Notes: generated by a model from the sequence alone, not told the origin. DNA of 64,000 bases from Tannockella sp964372125 (GCA_964372125.1 CAYJPL010000008.1:9082-73081); one strand, 5' to 3'; shown: positions 44,603 to 53,837, counted from the stretch's first letter. Program-made: numbers and translations.

Positions 44603-45133
44603 ATGAAAAATATAGATTTTAATAATATTAAGAATACAACAATTTTTTTATCAGAAATAAGAATTAATGGAATCATAAAAGATAACTATGTTTCACCATA
44701 TACAACGCAATGTATTGTTAATGTTACAGATAAATCATTATGCTTGTACTCATTAGATGAATGTGGTGGTAATGTAAAGCCAAATATTTTTACAACTTTA
44801 CACTTCAAAGATATCTTAAATATTGTATTATCTATATATAAAAGGGAATATTTCATAAATAATAATGAGAAAAATTATTATCATATTGATATCCATATTG
44901 ATATGATAGATAAAAATACCTATCATTTAGAACTAAAAAATTGGGATAATTTCTTAGAAATGATAGATTTATTTAGTAAAGAGAAAGTAAATATTGATGA
45001 TCCAATAAACATAATAGAGAGATATAGAAATAAAAAAAGTTTATTTATTAAAGAATTAGATGAAGAATTTGATGCATTGGCAAATATACATAATATACCT
45101 AAAGAATTGAGAAAATATTTAAATAATTTTTAG
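44603..45133 (+). CDS. Uncharacterised soluble protein, about 176 residues
   Basis: Starts at the ATG 5 nt after AGGAGGTGA; a GTG nine bases upstream overlaps that site. Predicted as alternating strands (ALSEIRINGIIKDN..., CIVNVTDKSLCLYSL, YHIDIHIDMIDKNTYHLELKNW) followed by helices to the end (FLEMIDLFSKEK, IIERYRNKKSLFIKELDEEFDAL). The layout could be a PH-like barrel but I cannot name a family. No signal or membrane helix. It stands alone between a terminator and the SRP RNA promoter. Confidence 0.65.
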   Translation: MKNIDFNNIKNTTIFLSEIRINGIIKDNYVSPYTTQCIVNVTDKSLCLYSLDECGGNVKPNIFTTLHFKDILNIVLSIYKREYFINNNEKNYYHIDIHIDMIDKNTYHLELKNWDNFLEMIDLFSKEKVNIDDPINIIERYRNKKSLFIKELDEEFDALANIHNIPKELRKYLNNF

Positions 45134-45141
45134 AATTATAA

Positions 45142-45170
45142 TTGATATTTCACAAAAATTCTAGTATAAT
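45142..45170 (+). promoter_or_regulatory. Promoter of the SRP RNA gene
   Basis: TTGATA at 45142 and TATAAT at 45165, spacer 17. The expected start is at 45177-45178, exactly where the RNA begins. Confidence 0.8.
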
Positions 45171-45176
45171 CATACT

Positions 45177-45260
45177 TGCCATTACAATAGGCGGTTTCGA
45201 ACCATGTCAGGACCGGAAGGTAGCAGCATTAAGAATCCCGTTTATGTGTAGTGGCTTTTT
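45177..45260 (+). ncRNA. ffs: Signal recognition particle RNA (small bacterial type)
   Basis: Core ATGTCAGGACCGGAAGGTAG followed by CAGCA is the conserved tip and Ffh-binding region with the GGAA tetraloop. The outer arm GCCATTACA (45178) pairs with TGTGTAGTGGC (ends 45255), and GGCGG with the CCCG side. A T run follows. It is the short form without an Alu domain. tadA begins 11 bases after its T run, and the usual Bacillota neighbour dnaX follows. Confidence 0.92.
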
Positions 45261-45270
45261 AGGAGAAAAA

Positions 45271-45714
45271 ATGGATAATGATCATAAATATATGCAAGAA
45301 GCATATAAACAAGCAAAAAAAGCATATCACATAGATGAGGTACCTGTAGGGGCAGTAATTGTTCATAATAATAAAATCATAGCACGTGGATACAATAAAA
45401 GACATACAACAAATAATGCGCTTGGGCATGCAGAAATTATAGCAATTAATAAAGCATGTAAAAAACTTAACTCATGGAGATTAGAGGAATGTACAATTTA
45501 CATTACATTAGAGCCATGTATTATGTGTTCAGGAGCAATTGTCCAAAGTCGTATCAAAAGAGTAGTATATGGTGCACCTGATACTAGATGGATGTCATTA
45601 GAAAAGCTTATTGAAAACGAATCATTATTAAATCATAAATTAGAAATTACATCGGGAATTTTGCAAGAAAAATGTAGTCAATTAGTCAAACAATATTTTA
45701 AAGATAAAAGATAA
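45271..45714 (+). CDS. tadA: tRNA-specific adenosine deaminase TadA
   Basis: 147 residues from the ATG after AGGAG; a longer frame starting at 45142 would translate the SRP RNA and is false. Zinc deaminase motifs: GHAEI (His and proton-shuttle Glu) and EPCIMCSGAIVQSR with the two zinc cysteines. It converts A34 to inosine in tRNA-Arg. The terminator hairpin contains its stop. Confidence 0.95.
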   Translation: MDNDHKYMQEAYKQAKKAYHIDEVPVGAVIVHNNKIIARGYNKRHTTNNALGHAEIIAINKACKKLNSWRLEECTIYITLEPCIMCSGAIVQSRIKRVVYGAPDTRWMSLEKLIENESLLNHKLEITSGILQEKCSQLVKQYFKDKR

Positions 45715-45728
45715 ATTCTTTTATCTTT
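45700..45728 (+). terminator. Terminator of tadA
   Basis: 12-bp perfect stem (45700-45711 with 45717-45728), 5-nt loop and a short T run. Confidence 0.75.
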
Positions 45729-45769
45729 TTATATTGATTTATTGTATAATATAAAAAGGAGTTGATAAT

Positions 45770-47599
45770 ATGACATACAAAGCTTTATATAGATTTTATA
45801 GACCACAGGTATTCCAAGATGTAGCAGGTCAAAGACACATTGTAACAACAATGCAGAATGCTATTTTAGAAAAAAGAATGGGACATGCCTACTTGTTTTC
45901 TGGTCCAAGAGGAACAGGAAAGACTACTATCGCAAAAATTGTTGCAAAAGGATTAAACTGTCTAGAAGAAAATGCACCATGTGGTACTTGTGAATCATGT
46001 ATCTCAATTGCTTCAGGACAACATCCAGACGTTATTGAAATTGATGCTGCAAGTAATAATGGGGTAGATGAAGTACGTGATTTAATTGATAAAATCAAAT
46101 ATGCACCAATACAAGGAAAATACAAAGTATATATTATTGATGAGGTCCATATGATGACGACTGGAGCTTTTAATGCGCTTTTAAAAACATTAGAAGAACC
46201 ACCTGCTCATGCTATTTTTATTTTAGCGACAACAGAACCACATAAAGTAATACCTACGATACTTTCTAGATGTCAACGATTTGACTTTCAAAAAGTATCT
46301 ATGGATGACATAGTTGAACGTTTAAAATATGTACTCGATCAAGAAAATAAAAATTATGATATTGAAGCTGTAAGGTTAATTGCAAAAATGGCAGATGGTG
46401 GTATGCGTGATTCATTGAGTATTCTTGAACAATGTCTAGCATACAATAATCATTTAGAGGTTAATACTATTCATCAAATATACGGGCTATTGTCTATGGA
46501 AAAGAAATTAACTTTTATAAAAAGAATGATTTCAAAAAATATTAAGGAAGTATTATCTTTGTTGGATGAAATGCTTAATGGTGGAATCGATATAAAGAGA
46601 CTTACTTTTGATTTGATTGATGTTTTAAAAGACATAGTTATTTATAAAAACACAAATGATTTATCAATTTTATTTGTTTTGGATAAACAAGATATTGATG
46701 ATATTGTACCGTATGTAACAAGCAGTGAAGCTTTTTCAATGATTGACTTATTTGTAGAAGCTACCCTTAAATATCCAATAGCAGTAGATGCTACAATATA
46801 TTTTGAGCTTGCAATATTAAAGATTTGTAATAATACAACAGTAGAAAACACAAAGCAAATTATCATTGAAGATACTAAAGTAGAAAATATCCAGGAAAAA
46901 ATAGTTATAGAAGATAAAATAGGTAATCAAAATATCTCTGAAACAGTTGTAGAAATTGAAAGTAAAGAGGTCTATAATACACAACCAGCAGTGATTGCTA
47001 AAGACAATACTGTTGATATGCAACTAGAAATAAATATTAATGATGATGCTACTGATATACACTCAGAAAATGTATTAAATGATGAAGATGAAAGTAATGA
47101 AGTAATTAATGAAGATAAAGAAGTTTTAAATGAAGATATCGTTAATATATTAGTGCAAGCAAATCGTGAAACTTTCCAAGATATAAAAGAGAAATGGCCT
47201 ATTCTATCAAAGTATCGTGTAAATTTAAATACTGCTAAGTTTGCTACAAAATTATATCAGGCAAATCCTGTTGCTGCATGTAATAATGCCTTTATCATTA
47301 CGTTCGAACATCAACCAGAGGTAAATGATGTAAACAGGAGTAATATGTACCATGAACTTAAAAACTTTGTAAAAGAGGTTTTTGGTAATGAATTTGATTT
47401 TATCGCAATTACAAATACAAAATGGCAAGATATTAGAAATGAGTTTATAGTGATGAAACAAAATGGAACTTTACCAAGTCCACAACCTATACATTTGCAT
47501 CATATTGATGAATATGTAGAAAAAAAGAAAAGTTATACAACAGCTCAAAAAGACGCAATTGAATTATTTGGTGCTGATATTGTAGAAATTGAGGAATAA
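45770..47599 (+). CDS. dnaX: DNA polymerase III gamma/tau subunit
   Basis: 609 residues. Walker A GPRGTGKTT, zinc cluster CLEENAPCGTCESC, Walker B IIDEVHMM and the SRC arginine-finger region LSRCQRFDF mark the clamp-loader ATPase. Residues about 365-470 are acidic and low in complexity (the tau linker), followed by a C-terminal domain. No slippery A6-G frameshift signal stood out. AAAAGGAG precedes the ATG; recR follows 2 nt later. Confidence 0.96.
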   Translation: MTYKALYRFYRPQVFQDVAGQRHIVTTMQNAILEKRMGHAYLFSGPRGTGKTTIAKIVAKGLNCLEENAPCGTCESCISIASGQHPDVIEIDAASNNGVDEVRDLIDKIKYAPIQGKYKVYIIDEVHMMTTGAFNALLKTLEEPPAHAIFILATTEPHKVIPTILSRCQRFDFQKVSMDDIVERLKYVLDQENKNYDIEAVRLIAKMADGGMRDSLSILEQCLAYNNHLEVNTIHQIYGLLSMEKKLTFIKRMISKNIKEVLSLLDEMLNGGIDIKRLTFDLIDVLKDIVIYKNTNDLSILFVLDKQDIDDIVPYVTSSEAFSMIDLFVEATLKYPIAVDATIYFELAILKICNNTTVENTKQIIIEDTKVENIQEKIVIEDKIGNQNISETVVEIESKEVYNTQPAVIAKDNTVDMQLEININDDATDIHSENVLNDEDESNEVINEDKEVLNEDIVNILVQANRETFQDIKEKWPILSKYRVNLNTAKFATKLYQANPVAACNNAFIITFEHQPEVNDVNRSNMYHELKNFVKEVFGNEFDFIAITNTKWQDIRNEFIVMKQNGTLPSPQPIHLHHIDEYVEKKKSYTTAQKDAIELFGADIVEIEE

Positions 47600-47601
47600 A
47601 C

Positions 47602-48201
47602 ATGAGTACAAAATATCCACAATCATTTGAAAATATGGTAAATTGCTTCAAAAGACTTCCAGGAATTGGCGGAAAAAGTGCAGAAAGAATGGCTTATCAT
47701 GTACTTTCAATGGATGAGAAATATGTTAAAGAATTCGCTAACACTCTTTCTGTATTTCGAGAAGAAATAAAACACTGTAAAGTATGTGGCCATATGACTG
47801 ATCAAGATATATGCCAAATATGTAATGATACTCATAGAGATCAATCAATAATATGTGTTGTCGAGTCCTCTAAAGATGTATTCGCAATGGAAAAAATAAA
47901 AGAATACAAAGGTTTATATCATGTGTTACATGGTACTATGTCAATAATGGATGGAAAAACATTAGAAGATTTAAATATTGTTTCGTTGTTTGATAGAATA
48001 AATGAAAATGTTAAAGAAATTATTATTGCAACAAATCCTACTAGAGAAGGTGAAACAACGGCACTTTATTTAGCGAAACTACTTAGTACTTACAATGTTT
48101 CTACAAGTAGAATTGCTAATGGATTACCAATTGGAAGTAATATTGATTATGCAGATGAGTTAACACTATTAAAATCTATTGAAGGTAGAAAAAAGATATA
48201 A
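47602..48201 (+). CDS. recR: Recombination protein RecR
   Basis: 199 residues: helix-hairpin-helix start (LPGIGGKSAERMAYHVL), zinc site CKVCGHMTDQDICQIC, then the TOPRIM domain ICVVESSKDVFAME and IIIATNPTREGETTALYL. It acts with RecF and RecO in RecA loading at gaps. Standard partner of dnaX. Confidence 0.96.
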   Translation: MSTKYPQSFENMVNCFKRLPGIGGKSAERMAYHVLSMDEKYVKEFANTLSVFREEIKHCKVCGHMTDQDICQICNDTHRDQSIICVVESSKDVFAMEKIKEYKGLYHVLHGTMSIMDGKTLEDLNIVSLFDRINENVKEIIIATNPTREGETTALYLAKLLSTYNVSTSRIANGLPIGSNIDYADELTLLKSIEGRKKI

Positions 48202-48207
48202 TCTAAG

Positions 48208-48236
48208 GTATAGCTATATTAGCTATGCTTTTTTTT
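48208..48236 (+). terminator. Terminator after recR
   Basis: GTATAGCT pairs with AGCTATGC around a 5-nt loop, then eight T. Confidence 0.7.
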
Positions 48237-48306
48237 AATGTTTGTAAAAATAGCTTTTAGAATGGTACAAATTCATATATAATTAGATAGGAAAGTAGGT
48301 GCATAT

Positions 48307-48927
48307 ATGAAAGGAATTTTTATAACATTAGAAGGACCTGACGGTAGTGGGAAAACTACTGTTTCTAATATATTAGTAGAACAATTAAAAAAAGAAAATT
48401 ATCCGGTAATCTTAACAAGAGAACCTGGTGGTATAGATATTGCAGAACAAATTAGAAGAATTATTTTAGATCCTAAAAATACAGCTATGGATGCTAGAAC
48501 AGAGGCATTATTATATGCTGCTGCAAGAAGACAACATTTAATTGAAAAAGTACAACCAGCTATTGATAATGGATATATTGTAATTTGTGATCGTTTTGTT
48601 GATAGTTCACTAGTTTACCAGGGTGTTGGAAGAAATATAGGAATAGATGAAGTATACGACATAAATATGTTTGCTATAGAGGGATTATTCCCAACAAAAA
48701 CTATATTTTTCGATATACCATATGAAAAAGGGCTACAACGTATCCAAAAATCAGATAGAGAACAAGATCGTCTGGATTTAGAAACAGATGAATTTCATAA
48801 AAAAACATATCAAGGGTACATGGACATACGAGATAAATTTTCTTCAAGAATAGTAAGTATTAATGCCGATCAGTCAATAGAAAATGTTACAAAAGATGCC
48901 ATGGCTATTATAAGAGAATTTATATGA
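48307..48927 (+). CDS. tmk: Thymidylate kinase
   Basis: 206 residues. P-loop LEGPDGSGKTT, the DR motif VICDRFVDSSLVYQG and the LID region SDREQDRLDLE. It phosphorylates dTMP to dTDP. AGGTG precedes the ATG. It heads the tmk-holB-ricT-trmN6-rsmI cluster; its stop overlaps holB (ATGA). Confidence 0.97.
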   Translation: MKGIFITLEGPDGSGKTTVSNILVEQLKKENYPVILTREPGGIDIAEQIRRIILDPKNTAMDARTEALLYAAARRQHLIEKVQPAIDNGYIVICDRFVDSSLVYQGVGRNIGIDEVYDINMFAIEGLFPTKTIFFDIPYEKGLQRIQKSDREQDRLDLETDEFHKKTYQGYMDIRDKFSSRIVSINADQSIENVTKDAMAIIREFI

Positions 48928-49865
48928 TAGAAAATATCAAATTTGATCAACCTGTTTTTTATCAATTGATTAATAATGCTAAAGCTAATAATAAATTATC
49001 ACATGCGTTTTTACTTATTGGAAAGGACGTTGATGATAGTTTGGAATTCCTTGTAAAAATGATTTTATGTGATCAGCCAATTGCATGTAACACATGCGAA
49101 ACATGTATAAAAATTGATCATAAAACATATGCTGATATTATAGAATATGATGGGCTTATAGAATCAATAAAGAAACAAAATATAGAGTATATACAAGAAG
49201 CATTCAAAAAAACTTCTATTGAAGGAAAAGCAAAAATATATATCATTAAGAATATTGAAAAATCATCAAAAGAGTCAGTTAATGCACTTTTGAAAATGGT
49301 TGAGGAGCCAGAAGGTAATACTATTGCGATATTTACTAGTAAAAATAAAAGTAGAGTATTGCCAACTATTATTTCAAGATGTCAAACCATAGAACTAGCG
49401 CATAATAAACCAGAAACTATTTATAATAAATTATTACAAAATAATATATCTGATGCTCATGCAAGAGTACTTTCTAAATTAACAACTAATGTTAATCATG
49501 CACTAAGTATGAATGATGACAGATTTGAATATATGATGTTGCAGGTTATTAATACTATTGAAGATATTTTCTTATCACATGATAATTTGCTAATAAATTG
49601 TCATACAAACCTTTTAAAGAACTATAAAGAGAAAGATGATGTACGTTTGTTTTTGAATATGTTATCACTTGCTTTAAAAGACATGTTTCACGTGAAACAT
49701 AACACAGAAATTGTTTATGAAAAATATCGTGATACTTTCATCAAATTAGACTATAATGAAGATGAGCTAATAAAAAAAATACAATTAATTATAGAAACAA
49801 TAAATACATTAGAGAGTAATGCAAATGTAACACTTTTAATGGATAGTTTACTATATCGACTATAG
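48924..49865 (+). CDS. holB: DNA polymerase III delta' subunit
   Basis: 313 residues. Clamp-loader fold without Walker A (GKDVDDS), cysteines CDQPIACNTCETC in the zinc position, KIYIIKNIEKSS and NALLKMVEEPEGN, then SRCQTIEL. It is the stator of the loader. A parS site is embedded in the C-terminal half, where it encodes MFHVKH. Confidence 0.93.
   Translation: MIENIKFDQPVFYQLINNAKANNKLSHAFLLIGKDVDDSLEFLVKMILCDQPIACNTCETCIKIDHKTYADIIEYDGLIESIKKQNIEYIQEAFKKTSIEGKAKIYIIKNIEKSSKESVNALLKMVEEPEGNTIAIFTSKNKSRVLPTIISRCQTIELAHNKPETIYNKLLQNNISDAHARVLSKLTTNVNHALSMNDDRFEYMMLQVINTIEDIFLSHDNLLINCHTNLLKNYKEKDDVRLFLNMLSLALKDMFHVKHNTEIVYEKYRDTFIKLDYNEDELIKKIQLIIETINTLESNANVTLLMDSLLYRL
49684..49699. promoter_or_regulatory. 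parS: parS site 1 (ParB/Spo0J binding), inside holB
   Basis: TGTTTCACGTGAAACA, a perfect 16-bp palindrome matching the bacterial parS consensus. It lies 18.3 kb from dnaA and serves as coding sequence as well. Confidence 0.93.
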
Positions 49866-49877
49866 AAAGGAAAAGTT

Positions 49878-50699
49878 ATGGATCAAAAACTAGCAAATAT
49901 TAGATTTAAAAATGCCGGTAAAACTTACTATTTCTCAACAAATTTAAATGTTGAAAAGGGTGATAAGGTTATAGTTGAGACTGCAAGAGGACTTGAGCTT
50001 GGTGAAGTTACAAAGCCACTAAAAGAATTATCGGATTTTGATCTAGATATGGAATTAAAGAAAATAAAAAGAATCGCTACAAAAGATGATATAAAAAACT
50101 ATAGTGATAATGTTGAAAAAGCTGTCCAATCTTTAAAATTATGTAAGGAAATAGTTTCATCATTTAAATTAGATATGAGATTGATCAATTGTGAATACAC
50201 TCTAGACAAATCTAAAGTTATATTCACATATACTGCTGAGGAACGTGTTGACTTTAGGGAATTATTAAGAGAACTTGCTAATCAGTTCAAATGTCGCATT
50301 GAGTTACGTCAAATTGGAACAAGAGATAAAGCAAAAATGGTTGGTGGTATTGGTGTTTGCGGCATGCCGTTATGCTGTTCGTCTTCACTTAGTGAATTCA
50401 CTGGTGTATCTATTAATATGGCAAAAAATCAAATGCTTGCAATAAATATCGAAAAAATATCGGGTATGTGCGGTAGATTAATGTGCTGTTTAAAATATGA
50501 AGATGCGGTATATACGGAAGAAAAGAAAAGATTCCCAAAAATAGGGGAGTACATTATTTATGAATCAAAGGAAAGCAAAGTGATTGGTTTAAATGTGATA
50601 AGCAATCTTGTCAAAATTGATAAAGAAGGCGTAATTATGTTTGTACCATTAAATGAAATCAAAAGAAAAGTACGCGAGAAGAAAAATGGAAGTAAGTAA
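49878..50699 (+). CDS. ricT: PSP1-domain protein RicT (YaaT)
   Basis: 273 residues. The PSP1 region holds conserved cysteines: VCGMPLCCSS and SGMCGRLMCCLKYE. RicT forms the Y-complex that helps RNA maturation by RNase Y. GERR sits between holB and the methyltransferase, as in B. subtilis. AAAGGA precedes the ATG. Confidence 0.92.
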   Translation: MDQKLANIRFKNAGKTYYFSTNLNVEKGDKVIVETARGLELGEVTKPLKELSDFDLDMELKKIKRIATKDDIKNYSDNVEKAVQSLKLCKEIVSSFKLDMRLINCEYTLDKSKVIFTYTAEERVDFRELLRELANQFKCRIELRQIGTRDKAKMVGGIGVCGMPLCCSSSLSEFTGVSINMAKNQMLAINIEKISGMCGRLMCCLKYEDAVYTEEKKRFPKIGEYIIYESKESKVIGLNVISNLVKIDKEGVIMFVPLNEIKRKVREKKNGSK

Positions 50700-51414
50700 T
50701 TACCTATTAGCACACAAGAATTTAAAAATAATCCAAAGAAAAGATATGTTTAACTTTTCTTTGGATACTGTTTTATTATCTAACTTTTGTACGATAACAA
50801 AAGATACTAAAAAAATTGTGGATTTTGGAACAAATAATGCAGCAATACCATTATTACTAAGCAGAAGAACAAATAGAGACATAGTTGGTGTAGAAATTCA
50901 AGAAGAAGCTGTTAAACTAGCAATCAAAAATGTAAACATAAATGAACTTAATAATCAAATACAAATAGTTCACAGTGATATTTATGACTATGTAAAGGAT
51001 GCTAAGCAAGCAAACCTTGTTGTATGTAATCCACCTTTTTTTCAAGTAGATGAAGATAGTAATTTAAATGAAAATGAATTTCTGCAAATTGCTCGTCATG
51101 AAATAAAGATCAACTTAGAAGGAATAATTCAATCTGCTGCAAGATTATTAGATAATAAAGGTAGATTGGCTATGGTTCATCGTCCAGATCGAATGATTGA
51201 TATAATTACATATATGAAAAAATATGATATTGAGCCAAAAAGAATTAGATTCGTATACCCAAAAATAGGCAAAGAATCACATGTACTACTTGTTGAAGGG
51301 ATTTATAAAGGGAAAAAAGGTTTGAAAATAGAACCACCTTTATATGCCCATAACGACGACGGGTCATATAGCAATGAAGTAAGACTGATGTTTGGAGAAG
51401 ATATTAATGAATAG
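50686..51414 (+). CDS. tRNA1(Val) adenine-N6 methyltransferase-like protein (TrmN6/YabB family)
   Basis: 242 residues from the ATG 14 nt inside the ricT end; a start 33 nt upstream is less likely. SAM-binding motif IVDFGTNNAAIPLLL (a variant of DxGxGxG), VGVEIQEEAVKLA, and the catalytic LVVCNPPF motif of adenine-N6 methyltransferases. Position after ricT and before rsmI matches yabB. Substrate is inferred from the family. Confidence 0.88.
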   Translation: MEVSNYLLAHKNLKIIQRKDMFNFSLDTVLLSNFCTITKDTKKIVDFGTNNAAIPLLLSRRTNRDIVGVEIQEEAVKLAIKNVNINELNNQIQIVHSDIYDYVKDAKQANLVVCNPPFFQVDEDSNLNENEFLQIARHEIKINLEGIIQSAARLLDNKGRLAMVHRPDRMIDIITYMKKYDIEPKRIRFVYPKIGKESHVLLVEGIYKGKKGLKIEPPLYAHNDDGSYSNEVRLMFGEDINE

Positions 51415-52261
51415 ACAAAAGAGTTTTGAAAACAAAAAAGCAACATTATATCTTGTTGCAACACCTATTGGAAATCTCGATGAAATGACATATAGAGCTA
51501 TTGAAACATTAAAATCTGTAGACTTTATTGCAGCAGAAGACACAAGAAATACTGTAAAACTGCTTAATCATTTTGAGATTAAAACAAAAATGATGTCACA
51601 TCATGAACATAATATTCAACAATCGTCAAAAAAAATAGTTGAAATCCTTGAACAAGGACAACATGTTGCATTGGTTAGTGATGCTGGATATCCAGCTATA
51701 TCTGATCCAGGATACGAACTAGTACAAGAAGTAATAAAAAAAGATTTTAATGTTGTTCCGATAAGTGGGGCAAATGCATGTTTAAATGCATTAGTAGTAT
51801 CTGGGATTGCTCCACAACCATTTATGTTCTATGGTTTCTTAAGTCATACTGATAAAAACAAGAAAAAGGAAATAGAATACCTAAAGAAATTCAAGGAAAC
51901 TATAGTTTTCTATGAATCACCACACCGCATAAAAAAGACATTAGCATTACTTGAAAAAGGAATGGGCAATAGAAGTATTGCTTTATGTAGAGAGATAACA
52001 AAAAAACACGAAGAAATAATTCGTGGAAAAATTAGTGAAGTGATTGAAGTTTGTGATACCTTAAAAGGTGAAATGGTTATTGTGCTTGAAGGTGCAACGG
52101 ATGACGTTGAAGAATTAGTGTTCGCAAATTCAATTGAAGTTGATGTTCAATCATATATAGACAAAGGAATGTCAACAAAAGATGCAGCAAAAGAAGTAGC
52201 AAGGCAACGTAACGTTAATAAGAACGAAGTATATAACACATATATAAAATCTATTAAATAA
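51407..52261 (+). CDS. rsmI: 16S rRNA 2'-O-ribose C1402 methyltransferase RsmI
   Basis: 284 residues from the ATG 9 nt after GGAG, overlapping the previous stop by 8 nt. Tetrapyrrole-methylase fold: YLVATPIGNLDEMTYRAIETL, AEDTR, SDAGYPAISDPGYELV and VVPISGANACLNAL. It methylates C1402 in the decoding centre. Its stop TAA shares a base with the parS-containing ATG. Confidence 0.95.
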   Translation: MNRQKSFENKKATLYLVATPIGNLDEMTYRAIETLKSVDFIAAEDTRNTVKLLNHFEIKTKMMSHHEHNIQQSSKKIVEILEQGQHVALVSDAGYPAISDPGYELVQEVIKKDFNVVPISGANACLNALVVSGIAPQPFMFYGFLSHTDKNKKKEIEYLKKFKETIVFYESPHRIKKTLALLEKGMGNRSIALCREITKKHEEIIRGKISEVIEVCDTLKGEMVIVLEGATDDVEELVFANSIEVDVQSYIDKGMSTKDAAKEVARQRNVNKNEVYNTYIKSIK

Positions 52262-52277
52262 TGTTTCACGTGAAACA
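52262..52277. promoter_or_regulatory. parS: parS site 2, at the rsmI/deacetylase junction
   Basis: A second exact TGTTTCACGTGAAACA, 2,578 bases from the first. It begins one base after the rsmI stop. Read as codons it would give MFHVKH, but the ribosome binding site lies after it. Confidence 0.93.
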
Positions 52278-52290
52278 CAGAAGAGGCATA

Positions 52291-53550
52291 ATGAAAAAAA
52301 TAAATAAAAAACACACTGCTATAATGTCATTCATAGCAGTGTTAATTATAGTATTCGTGTTTTTTTTAGTGATTATTAATCAAAAAGAAAAGTACTATAA
52401 TACCTACGCTCTTGATAATAAAGAAATAGGAGAGGTAAGGCATTATACAAATGAAAACGATGATTATATATATTCAATTTATTATCCAAAAACGGAGTAT
52501 GAAAAGATAAATGAGTATATTGAATCATTTTATAAAAATGAAATAGAATCACAAAAAGCATCCGATAAACAAAATATATTGTATATGGATTATACAATTG
52601 AAGAAGTGGCGAAACAATATATATCAGTTGATTTAATGTTTACAAGATATAATGAAAAAGATGATGAAGTTTATACTAAACAACAATTAATAACTTATGA
52701 TATTGATGAAAAAGAGATAATGAATGTAGAAGATGTTTTCCGAAATAACTATGAAGTGCTTTTTGAGGAAAATAATATTATTATTGATGGGAAGTATGAT
52801 AACTTTAACATTAAGGAAAGTGAAATTGTTTTCAATATTGATGAACAATTTATTTCTCTAAATTATGATTCATTTATTGATTATAATGAGTTAGATAACA
52901 AAGAACTAAATCCTAATGCACCAGAAATAGATGTTATTAATGCAATGGGGGAAGTTGATCCTAATAAACCAATGATTGCGATAACGTTTGATGATGGTCC
53001 TACAAAAGAGAACACACTAGAGATTGCAAAAGAAATAGAATCTTACGGGGGGAGAGCTACATTTTTTGTAATAGGACAAAAAGTCGATGGATTAAAACAT
53101 GTTGTAGAAGAGTTGCATAAAAATGGACATCAAATTGCAAATCATAGTTGGAGTCATAAAAATATGACGAAAAGTAAACCTAAAGTAACAGAAGATGAGA
53201 TTAGTAAAACACAGAATGCAATATTTGAAGCAATTGGAGAAGAACCAACAATGTTAAGACCACCGTATGGTGTAACAAATAAAGAAGCAAAAAATATAAT
53301 TGAAAATAATAGGTTACAGATATCCAACTGGACGTTAGACACAAATGACTGGAAAAGTAGAGATGCAAAAAAAGTATCAAAAGCAATACTAGATAATGTT
53401 GAAGATGGTGATGTAATACTTTGTCATGATTTATATAATTCATCAATTGAAGGAGTTAGAATGGCTTTACCAAAATTACATGAAAGAGGATACCAATTCG
53501 TAACCCTAGAAGTATTGCAAGAATATCGAGGAACAAATATATATTGGTAA
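52291..53550 (+). CDS. Membrane-anchored polysaccharide deacetylase (PgdA/PdaC-like)
   Basis: 419 residues from the ATG after AGAGG; an ATG at 52261 is possible but would make parS part of the N-terminus. One membrane helix (AIMSFIAVLIIVFVFFLVI) is followed by an extracellular domain of about 200 residues, then a NodB domain: ITFDDGPT (metal Asp and catalytic Asp), HSWSHKNMT (H-x-x-x-H), RPPYG and VILCHD. It probably removes acetyl groups from peptidoglycan N-acetylglucosamine or N-acetylmuramic acid, giving lysozyme resistance. Confidence 0.9.
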   Translation: MKKINKKHTAIMSFIAVLIIVFVFFLVIINQKEKYYNTYALDNKEIGEVRHYTNENDDYIYSIYYPKTEYEKINEYIESFYKNEIESQKASDKQNILYMDYTIEEVAKQYISVDLMFTRYNEKDDEVYTKQQLITYDIDEKEIMNVEDVFRNNYEVLFEENNIIIDGKYDNFNIKESEIVFNIDEQFISLNYDSFIDYNELDNKELNPNAPEIDVINAMGEVDPNKPMIAITFDDGPTKENTLEIAKEIESYGGRATFFVIGQKVDGLKHVVEELHKNGHQIANHSWSHKNMTKSKPKVTEDEISKTQNAIFEAIGEEPTMLRPPYGVTNKEAKNIIENNRLQISNWTLDTNDWKSRDAKKVSKAILDNVEDGDVILCHDLYNSSIEGVRMALPKLHERGYQFVTLEVLQEYRGTNIYW

Positions 53551-53601
53551 GAGAATAATAATATTGACTTTAGGAAGTATGTTTGATAAAGTTATGTTAT
53601 A

Positions 53602-53818
53602 AATGCGATGATTGGAAGAATATGAATATAGCTTATAGAGACTTAGTGTTTGGTGGAAACTAAGAGAACTAGTTTGTAGAAATGGCCCATGAGCAGTTAC
53701 CTTGAAATATGTAGTAGGGGTAAACGTTAACTTGCGTTAATAGTATGAGAGACACAAATTTGTGTAAAAAAGGTGGTACCGCGATAATTTCGTCCTTTAT
53801 TTAAGGACGTTTTTTTAT
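53602..53818 (+). promoter_or_regulatory. T-box riboswitch upstream of metG
   Basis: A leader with a Stem I-like region (53602-53700), the T-box AAAGGTGGTACCGCG at 53769-53783 and a terminator CGTCCTT...AAGGACG (53791-53809) with a T run. Uncharged tRNA-Met should pair with the TGGTACC bulge and stabilise the antiterminator. A TTGACT at 53564 is a likely -35. The exact specifier could not be fixed without folding; ATG triplets lie in the Stem I area. Confidence 0.92.
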
Positions 53819-53837
53819 TTGTAGAAAGGAATATAAG

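Noticed and set aside
45142..45270. N-terminal extension of TadA
   Set aside because: It is the SRP RNA and its promoter read as codons; the deaminase starts at 45271.
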